A stretch of 10,612 nt of DNA from an uncultured Burkholderiales bacterium (GTDB lineage: Bacteria; Pseudomonadota; Gammaproteobacteria; Burkholderiales; Burkholderiaceae_E): NCBI GenBank assembly GCA_903831925.1, contig CAIKZV010000362.1:1-10612 (forward strand), written 5' to 3'. The notes under the pieces are model-generated. The model searched no databases. It saw only the letters and a program-made list of their open reading frames with translations, and was not told where the DNA came from. Of the stretch, positions 5,838 through 10,612 are shown piece after piece (position 1 is the stretch's first letter; the number at the start of each line of letters is the position of its first letter). A program made the position numbers and the translations under genes.

Positions 5838-6497
5838 ATGACCCCTATTCGCCGGTTTACATCGGGCGTTTTGCTGACCTCGGTTCTGTTGGCCTCGGTG
5901 CTTGTCAATACAGGCTGTCTGCCGATCTTCGCGGCGGGTGTCGGTGTGGCCGCAATGAGCGCACTCGACCGGCGCTCGGTCAAGACGCAGGCCGATGACA
6001 CCGAGATCGAACTGCGCGGCGCAAACCGCCTGCCGATGGCGATCAAGGGTGCGCCTGGCGTCAGTGTCACCAGCTTCAATCGCCGCGTGCTGCTGACCGG
6101 ACAGGTACCGAGCGAGACCGACAAGACCGATGCCGAGCGGGCGATGCGTCAGGTGGCCGGTGTGACCGGGGTTTACAACGAGATCCAGGTCGCGCCGCGA
6201 GTCGACGTGTCGACCACCGCCAACGATGCCGCGCTGACTGCCCGCGTCAAGGCCGCCTTCATCGAGCAGAAGGCGCTCGACTCGTCGGCGGTGAAAGTCA
6301 CGACCAGCAATGGGGTGGTCTATCTGATGGGCCTGGTGACTGCGCGGGAGGCGCCGGCTTACGCAACCGCAGCCAGCAGGGTCTCGGGTGTGCGACGTGT
6401 CGTGACCGTCTTTGAATTCATCAGCGATGAAGAGCTGGCGGCGATCAAGGCGAGCAACAACGCCAAGACCCCGCCAACCGGGCCGACGCATCCCTGA
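5838..6497 (+). CDS. dolP: Dual-BON-domain outer-membrane lipoprotein DolP (YraP)
   Basis: A protein of 219 residues. DolP is an outer-membrane lipoprotein that binds anionic phospholipid and supports envelope integrity in E. coli. The N-terminal hydrophobic segment ends in NTGC with Cys27. Asn24 at the lipobox -3 position is unusual but the context is otherwise that of a lipoprotein. The segment DRRSVKTQADD matches the DPRSVGTQVDD region of E. coli YraP closely. BON domain 1 (about 54-117) contains VLLTGQVPS and ends VYNEIQV. BON domain 2 (about 126-195) contains VKVTTSNGVVYLMGLVT, REA and ASRVSGVRRVVTVFEFI, again nearly identical to E. coli. A short polar tail of about 20 residues follows. 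The gene is the last of the lppC-yraN-dolP run. A 202-base gap separates it from lemA, so the transcript may end there. Confidence 0.95.
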   Translation: MTPIRRFTSGVLLTSVLLASVLVNTGCLPIFAAGVGVAAMSALDRRSVKTQADDTEIELRGANRLPMAIKGAPGVSVTSFNRRVLLTGQVPSETDKTDAERAMRQVAGVTGVYNEIQVAPRVDVSTTANDAALTARVKAAFIEQKALDSSAVKVTTSNGVVYLMGLVTAREAPAYATAASRVSGVRRVVTVFEFISDEELAAIKASNNAKTPPTGPTHP

Positions 6498-6699
6498 GAA
6501 AAAGCATCATCGCCGGCCGGATTCGTGACGCCTGTGGCGTCGCCCGGCCGACAAGAAATGTGATCGATTTGGCAAGTCTGCACATTGGCGGCGCCTCGCT
6601 TCGGATATCGGCGACCGTCAATCGGCCAATCGCGGCGCGTTGCTCGGCAGTCGCTAGGCTTCATTCGCGGTGCGCATTCAGGCGCCCACGGAGCCTCCC
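6498..6699. other. Intergenic region dolP-lemA with one strong hairpin
   Basis: This is the longest gap in the window. At 6514-6550 CGGCCGG pairs with CCGGCCG (6544-6550), and inside it GACGCC (6527-6532) pairs with GGCGTC (6536-6541) across loop TGT; an internal loop separates the two stems. No T-run follows, so it is not a textbook intrinsic terminator, but it could stabilise or end the dolP transcript. A promoter for lemA is expected in the rest. TTGGCA at 6569-6574 resembles a -35 box but has no good -10 partner 16-18 bases on. I see no coding sequence. Confidence 0.5.
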
Positions 6700-7293
6700 A
6701 TGTCGGCCGGTCTGCTGGTCTTTCTTCTCCTCTGTGCATTGCCCTTCATTGCGGCGATGCTGGCCTATAACCATCTGGTCGGCATGCGCAATGCGTTTCG
6801 CAATGCCTTCTCGCAGATCGACGTTCAACTGAAGCGTCGTCACGATCTGGTGCCGGGCCTGGTCGAGGTGGCGCGAGCCTATCTGAAGCATGAACGCGAG
6901 ACCCTCGAGTCGGTGGTGGCCGCCAGACAGGGTGCCACCGCCGCCCGCGCGCTGGCTGCGATGCAGCCTTCGGACGCGCACGCCATGGGTCGTCTGGATG
7001 TCGCCGAGCAGGCCCTCACCACCGCCGTCACAAGGATGTTCGGTGTGGTCGAGGCGCATCCCGATCTGAAGGCCGACGCCACGCTGGCCCATCTGACCGA
7101 AGAACTGACCTCCACCGAAAACCGTATCGGCTTTGCACGCCAGTCGTTCAATGACGCGGTGACCGACTACAACACCGCGATCGAACGGTTTCCGGTGAAT
7201 ATGGTCTCGATGGCCTTCGGTTTTCGTCCTGCGCGTCTGCTGCAGGCCACTCGCAGTCATGCCGAGCGTCAGCCGGTGGCGGTCACGCTCTAG
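6700..7293 (+). CDS. lemA: LemA family membrane protein
   Basis: A protein of 197 residues. It has one N-terminal transmembrane helix (about 3-22, GLLVFLLLCALPFIAAMLAY) followed by a four-helix-bundle LemA domain. Family signature: NHLVGMRNAFRNAFSQIDVQLKRR, then HDLVPGLVEVARAYLKHE, then the STENRIGFARQSFNDAV block and YNTAIERFP with a closing FGFRP. LemA proteins are of unsettled function, but they are very often encoded beside membrane M48 proteases, TPM-domain or SPFH proteins. Here the M48 gene follows after 64 bases. ATG 6700 has GGAG at 6690-6693, six bases upstream. The in-frame GTG at 6670 would add ten residues without a ribosome site and is less likely. Genes of this pair probably work together at the inner membrane; that is inference from context. 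Confidence 0.94.
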   Translation: MSAGLLVFLLLCALPFIAAMLAYNHLVGMRNAFRNAFSQIDVQLKRRHDLVPGLVEVARAYLKHERETLESVVAARQGATAARALAAMQPSDAHAMGRLDVAEQALTTAVTRMFGVVEAHPDLKADATLAHLTEELTSTENRIGFARQSFNDAVTDYNTAIERFPVNMVSMAFGFRPARLLQATRSHAERQPVAVTL

Positions 7294-7321
7294 TGCGAAT
7301 CTGTCCGGGGCAGTTGGGGCG

Positions 7322-7344
7322 TTTTCGGTCGACTGACTCGAAAA
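7322..7344 (+). other. Small inverted repeat before the M48 gene
   Basis: TTTTCG (7322-7327) and CGAAAA (7339-7344) are perfect complements with an 11-base spacer. The right arm runs into the probable ribosome site AAGGG (7343-7347), ten bases before ATG 7358. Folding would partly mask that site. The stem is weak, and its effect is unproven. Confidence 0.3.
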
Positions 7345-7357
7345 GGGTCGTCCGCGC

Positions 7358-9439
7358 ATGAACTTCGCACGACATCAGGCGCAGGCTGATCGCACGGCGT
7401 ATCGGCTGATCTGGCTGCATGCGCTGGCGAGCCTTGCGGTGGTTTTCGGCGTCAACGCAGTGGCGGCGCTGATCTGGCAGCTGCTTTTCGGGCCGGCGCC
7501 CTATCCGAAAGGATTTTTTCTCACCAACACGCTGGTCGTGACCGGTCTGATCGTGGGCGGCGCCTGGATCGAAACCGCGCGACTGCGTGACGACGGCGCG
7601 CTGATTGCGCGGCGTCTGGGTGCGGTACCGGTCGATGCGGTCAATGATCCGCTGCATCGGCGTCTGCAGAATCTGCTCGAGGAGCTCGCGATTGCGGCCC
7701 GGATCGGCGTGCCGCGTGCCTTCGTGCTCGAAGATGAGCCGTCGATCAATGCCCTGACCGCCGGACTCGATCGCAATCGCGCGGTGGTGGTCGCCAGCCG
7801 GGGCGCGCTCGAGAGACTGACCCGCGACGAGTTGCAGGGCGTCATGGCCCACGAGGTCTCGCACATCGTCAACGGCGATGTCCGTCTCAATACCCGGCTG
7901 GTCGGTCTCAATCACGGATTGAATCTGGTCGCGCAGATGGGACATTCGCTGCTTGCGCGGGCGCGCCGTGGCCCGACTGACGACGGCCCCGATGCCCTGC
8001 TGATCGTGTTTGCTGTGCCGATGGCGCTGGTGGGAGGCGTGCTGGCTGGCGTGGGCGCCCTGGGTGTTCTCGCCGCCAGGGCGATCGAGGCCGGGGTGGG
8101 CCGTCAGCGCGAGTTCTTTGCCGATGCGCAGGCGATCGAATTCACCCGCAGTCGTGACGGGCTGGGCGGAGCGCTGCGCAAGATTGCCGGATTTGGCCGG
8201 GGTTTGCCCGAAGATCCCGAAGACGAACGTCTGAGCCCGGTCGATGAGCGTGCATCGCCGGTGCTTGCCCGGGGAACGATCCGTCGCGATGCCTTACGCC
8301 GGCATCCCTATCTGCGCAGCCTGAGCCATCTGATGCTGGTCGGCACCGCGCGCTCAAGCGAGTGGTTTGCTACCCATCCGCCGCTTCGCGAGCGGATACG
8401 CCGCATCTACGGTCGCCATCGTGACGCGATTGCACCGCTGGTGCTGCCCGAGCTCGACCGTCGCGAGCCGGCCTTGCCGGTGCTCGACTTCGAAACCACC
8501 GGGATGGCCTGGATCGCCGGACATGCCGATGTCGGTGAGCCATTCGACCAGCCGCCGCCGACCGCCACCATGCGGCTGGTGCAGGCCACCCGTGAGCCGA
8601 CCAGTGCGGCCGCTCTGGTCATCGCAATGCTGCAGGTGCCTGGCCAGGCGGGGTCCGAGCCGCGCTGGGACGAGGGATGGGCAAGTGCCGGGGCGCGTCA
8701 CGATCAGCTGCGCCAGACGCTGGGTGAGTTGCCGATGTCGTCCCTGCGGCCGCTGCAGTGGCCGCTGCTTGAGCTGGCTGTGGCGAGGTTGCGCATGATG
8801 TCGCCCTCGGCCCGCCAGAGCCTGCTCGAGACGGCCCGCTCGGTCGTGCTCGCCGACGGGCGTGTCACGCTGCGCGAGTGGATCTACTTCACCCTGCTGC
8901 GGGTGCGTCTGATGCCGCGCCCCAGACAGATGGGCCGTTCGGTGATGGTCGAGCCGATCGCCGCCCGCAGCATCCGCGTGCTCTTCGGGCTGCTGGCTGC
9001 CAGCGTCGATTTGAATGAAGCGCGTGCCGATCGGGCCGCCAACGCGTCGATCAGGGCGCTTGGTCTGGCGTCGATCGGCGGCTCGCCAGGCGCCCTGACG
9101 CTGGATGCGCTCGAGCGCGCAGTGGCCCAGGTGTCGCTGTTGCCGCCACTGGCCAAGCCGCTGCTGGTTCGGCATCTGGTCGAGATGCTGCCGTGCGATG
9201 CCGGGGTTGAGCCGCGCGATTTTCTGCGGGTGCTGTGCGTGGCCATCGATTGCCCGCCACCGCAGTTGCCCGAGCGACAGTTGTCCGAGCGATCCTTGCC
9301 CGAGCCCTCGGCGTCCGAGCCGCCCTTGTCTGAGCGACATAACCCCGCCTGCCTGCGGGATGCAGTGCCGTCCGGCGAGCTCGTGCTCAGTTCGCAGCTC
9401 AGTTCGCAGCTCAGTTCCCAGCTCAGTCAGCGCGGTTAG
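7358..9439 (+). CDS. Membrane M48 metallopeptidase with C-terminal extension
   Basis: A zinc protease of 693 residues, much longer than HtpX (about 290). Two hydrophobic segments at about 18-43 and 53-70 precede the catalytic domain. HEVSH at 165-169 gives the zinc ligands His165 and His169 and catalytic Glu166. Glu252 in REFFADAQA is the third ligand. SINALTAG and THPPLRERIRRIY are further M48 marks. A long hydrophobic region at about 212-248 lies between the zinc motifs, as in HtpX. Residues from about 360 onward are not part of the protease. They are mostly helical and include ETARSVVLADGRVTLREW (about 489-506), which looks like a TerB-type motif. The tail from 636 is low complexity: five 5-residue repeats, then LSSQ repeats. 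The start is ATG 7358 with AAGGG at 7343-7347. Pairing with lemA suggests a shared role in membrane protein quality control. Substrates are unknown. I give no symbol because the architecture is not that of HtpX. Confidence 0.92.
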   Translation: MNFARHQAQADRTAYRLIWLHALASLAVVFGVNAVAALIWQLLFGPAPYPKGFFLTNTLVVTGLIVGGAWIETARLRDDGALIARRLGAVPVDAVNDPLHRRLQNLLEELAIAARIGVPRAFVLEDEPSINALTAGLDRNRAVVVASRGALERLTRDELQGVMAHEVSHIVNGDVRLNTRLVGLNHGLNLVAQMGHSLLARARRGPTDDGPDALLIVFAVPMALVGGVLAGVGALGVLAARAIEAGVGRQREFFADAQAIEFTRSRDGLGGALRKIAGFGRGLPEDPEDERLSPVDERASPVLARGTIRRDALRRHPYLRSLSHLMLVGTARSSEWFATHPPLRERIRRIYGRHRDAIAPLVLPELDRREPALPVLDFETTGMAWIAGHADVGEPFDQPPPTATMRLVQATREPTSAAALVIAMLQVPGQAGSEPRWDEGWASAGARHDQLRQTLGELPMSSLRPLQWPLLELAVARLRMMSPSARQSLLETARSVVLADGRVTLREWIYFTLLRVRLMPRPRQMGRSVMVEPIAARSIRVLFGLLAASVDLNEARADRAANASIRALGLASIGGSPGALTLDALERAVAQVSLLPPLAKPLLVRHLVEMLPCDAGVEPRDFLRVLCVAIDCPPPQLPERQLSERSLPEPSASEPPLSERHNPACLRDAVPSGELVLSSQLSSQLSSQLSQRG
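9263..9337 (+). repeat. Five in-frame 15-base repeats in the M48 gene
   Basis: Five tandem 15-base units encode QLPER, QLSER, SLPEP, SASEP and PLSER. The first two units differ at one base and the later ones are more diverged. The central Pro/Ser-Glu codons are kept in all five. This is a linker-like extension near the C-terminus. The sequence shows expansion by duplication followed by drift. Confidence 0.85.
9386..9427 (+). repeat. 12-base tandem repeat at the end of the M48 gene
   Basis: CTCAGTTCGCAG occurs twice exactly (9386-9397, 9398-9409), once with one change (9410-9421) and then as a partial copy (9422-9427). It encodes LSSQ repeats just before the stop. A unit length divisible by three means copy-number changes keep the frame. 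Confidence 0.92.
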
Positions 9440-9479
9440 ACTGGGGGCCGATTGCTTCTTCGGCCCATCGTCCGCCGGT

Positions 9480-10028
9480 ATGTCGATTTCTCCTCCCAAG
9501 CAAATCCCGATACCCGAATCACCCCGCCGTCGCCTGGCCTGGGCCGCGCTCGGGCTGGCAGCGGCTGGCTCCGCCGCCTGGGCCTGGCATCGGCTCTCGG
9601 GCGGGCCATCGCGTCTTCCTGATCTCACTTACACCCTGATCGACGGCCGTCGGATCGGCGCCGCCGAGCTTCGAGACCGGGTGGTGCTGGTCAATTTCTG
9701 GGCCACCAGCTGCGCGGTGTGCGTGGCTGAAATGCCCGAGCTGATCCGTCTGCATGCCGACTACCAGCCGCGGGGCTTCGAGCTGCTGGCGGTGGCCATG
9801 CCTTACGACCGCCCCGACCATGTCCTGCACTTTGCGGCCAGCCGTCGACTCCCGTTTGCGGTGGCGCTCGACCCGATGGGCGAGGCGGTCGCTGCCTGGG
9901 GCGGCGTCGAGGCCACGCCGCTCACCTGGCTGGCTGGGCGCGATGGGAGAATCCGGCAGCGCTGGCTTGGGCGGCCCGACTTCGCGCGGCTGCGCTCCGA
10001 TATAGAGGCCATGTTGCCGGGCGTTTGA
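9480..10028 (+). CDS. TlpA-like membrane-anchored thioredoxin-fold protein
   Basis: A protein of 182 residues with the AhpC/TSA-Redoxin (TlpA/ResA-like) thioredoxin fold. After PRRR at 15-18 a hydrophobic helix at about 19-37 serves as signal anchor or signal peptide, so the domain faces the periplasm. VLVNFWATSCAVCVAEMPEL places the active-site cysteines at 78 and 81. The motif is CAVC, without the proline seen in CPPC-type TlpA. The cis-proline is Pro147 in EATPLTWL. Such proteins act as thiol-disulfide reductases, for example in cytochrome c or oxidase maturation, or in keeping particular periplasmic cysteines reduced. No partner gene is visible, so the target is unknown. It follows the M48 gene by 40 bases. 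The ATG has no clear ribosome site, but no better start giving an intact anchor exists. The dsbA gene at the other end of the window acts in the opposite, oxidising direction. Confidence 0.9.
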   Translation: MSISPPKQIPIPESPRRRLAWAALGLAAAGSAAWAWHRLSGGPSRLPDLTYTLIDGRRIGAAELRDRVVLVNFWATSCAVCVAEMPELIRLHADYQPRGFELLAVAMPYDRPDHVLHFAASRRLPFAVALDPMGEAVAAWGGVEATPLTWLAGRDGRIRQRWLGRPDFARLRSDIEAMLPGV

Positions 10029-10089
10029 GTGCCACCCCGTGCCGGTGGGCCGCTTATCGGCCAGGCGTCGCGTCCATCTCCAAGGAAGG
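10029..10089. other. Convergent intergenic region with two short hairpins
   Basis: Between the ends of the TlpA-like gene and arsH, CCACC (10032-10036) can pair with GGTGG (10044-10048). Alternatively GGCCG (10048-10052) pairs with CGGCC (10058-10062) around loop CTTAT. The two stems share one base. Neither is followed by a T-run on either strand. The position suggests a role in ending both transcripts, but the evidence is weak. Confidence 0.35.
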
Positions 10090-10612
10090 CTAGATCGATC
10101 GCTGGTTGACGCGTGTCGAGAGTGCTTCGGCATTCTCCCGGCGTTCGCTGTAGCGGCTGACGAGGTAATGCGCGACATCGCGCGTCAGGAGCGTGAACTT
10201 CATCAGCTCTTCCATCACGTCGACAACCCGCTCGTAGTAGGCCGACGGCTTCATGCGCCCGGCGTCATCGAACTCCATGAAGGCCTTGGCCACGGACGAC
10301 TGGTTCGGGATCGTGATCATGCGCATCCAGCGGCCGAGAACGCGCAGCTGGTTCACGGCATTGAACGACTGCGACCCGCCTGACACCTGCATGACAGCCA
10401 GCGTTTTGCCTTGCGTGGGCCGGACTGCGCCGATGCTGAGCGGAATCCAGTCGATCTGCGCCTTCATGATGCCGGTCATTGCGCCGTGGCGCTCCGGTGA
10501 GGTCCAGACCATGCCTTCGGCCCAGGCCGCTGCGTCACGCAGTTCCTGCACCTTCGGGTGGGTCTCCGGAGCGGAGTCCGGCAGTGGCAGACCGGTCGGA
10601 TCGAACACGCGA
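10090..10612 (-). CDS. arsH: ArsH, NADPH-dependent FMN reductase of arsenic resistance, 5' end missing
   Basis: The gene enters from the right edge and ends with TAG (plus-strand 10090-10092), so 173 C-terminal residues are visible. The N-terminal flavodoxin-like part, with its FMN phosphate loop, lies outside. The frame is open through the edge. The apparent GTG start at 10608 is the internal valine of a VFDPTGLPLPDS segment, so the gene is truncated by the window and not broken. Conserved ArsH blocks are WTSPERHGAMTGIMKAQIDW, RPTQGKTLAVMQVSGGSQSF, NAVNQLRVLGRWMRM, IPNQSSVAKAF, MKPSAYYERVVDVMEELMKF and the final RYSERRENAEALSTRVNQRS. ArsH oxidises trivalent organoarsenicals and reduces flavin or azo compounds with NADPH. 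It normally sits with arsR, arsC or an arsenite exporter, which would lie to the right. It is convergent with the TlpA-like gene and may mark the edge of an acquired resistance block. Confidence 0.95.
   Translation of the reverse strand, partial: RVFDPTGLPLPDSAPETHPKVQELRDAAAWAEGMVWTSPERHGAMTGIMKAQIDWIPLSIGAVRPTQGKTLAVMQVSGGSQSFNAVNQLRVLGRWMRMITIPNQSSVAKAFMEFDDAGRMKPSAYYERVVDVMEELMKFTLLTRDVAHYLVSRYSERRENAEALSTRVNQRSI

Noticed and set aside
6569..6587. Sigma-54-like promoter before lemA (TTGGCA ... TGCA)
   Set aside because: The GG-to-GC distance is nine bases rather than the required twelve.
9105..9479. Upstream extension of the TlpA-like gene into the M48 gene
   Set aside because: The added residues are Cys/Arg/Ser-rich frame-shadow sequence. 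The membrane anchor begins shortly after ATG 9480.
8354..9628. Minus-strand open frame of 424 residues under the M48 gene
   Set aside because: Composition is Gln/Arg/His/Gly-rich without domains. The plus-strand frame carries the conserved protease motifs and continuous coding character.
10090..10612. arsH as a truncated pseudogene starting at GTG 10608
   Set aside because: The frame continues past the edge with a fitting residue (Arg before Val), so the missing part is simply outside the window.

Overview
The window is a GC-rich bacterial chromosome segment, densely packed with genes. It most likely comes from a betaproteobacterium of the Burkholderiales type. The main evidence is gene order. 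A SPOR-domain gene followed by dsbA and a short-chain dehydrogenase is, as I recall it, a Burkholderiales arrangement. The divergent rsmI / lppC-yraN-dolP cluster is shared by beta- and gammaproteobacteria. The genus cannot be told from the sequence alone. No tRNA, rRNA, CRISPR array, insertion sequence or phage gene is visible.

Layout. (1) Positions 1-3338 (+) form a tight run: the 3' end of a SPOR-domain gene, dsbA, an SDR-family dehydrogenase, a signal-less BtuF-like metal/cobalamin-binding protein, and rlpA. The last three are joined by 4-base stop/start overlaps. (2) rsmI lies on the minus strand (3236-4231). Its 3' end overlaps the 3' end of rlpA by 103 bases, and its 5' end abuts or overlaps the start of the divergent lppC-like gene. 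(3) Positions 4230-6497 (+) hold a short LppC/LpoA-like penicillin-binding-protein activator, yraN and dolP. The diaA/SIS gene that sits between yraN and dolP in E. coli is absent. (4) Positions 6700-10028 (+) hold lemA, a long membrane M48 metallopeptidase with an added C-terminal region and a repeat-rich tail, and a TlpA-like thioredoxin. (5) Positions 10090-10612 (-) hold the 3' part of arsH, which runs off the right edge.

How the genes fit together. Most products act in the cell envelope: periplasmic disulfide formation (DsbA), a membrane-anchored thiol oxidoreductase (TlpA-like), peptidoglycan at the septum (SPOR protein, RlpA, LppC-like), outer-membrane integrity (DolP) and membrane proteolysis (LemA with M48). 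RsmI (16S rRNA methylation) and YraN (nuclease fold) are the cytoplasmic members of the conserved rsmI/lppC cluster. ArsH points to arsenic-resistance genes beyond the right edge.

I found no clearly new multi-gene system. The observations most worth following up are: an identical 10-base start context (AGTTGCCATG) at three envelope genes; a consensus -10 box for lppC embedded in the rsmI reading frame, where it coincides with a rare TTA leucine codon; the convergent rlpA/rsmI overlap; the signal-less BtuF-like protein; and in-frame tandem repeats at the end of the M48 gene.
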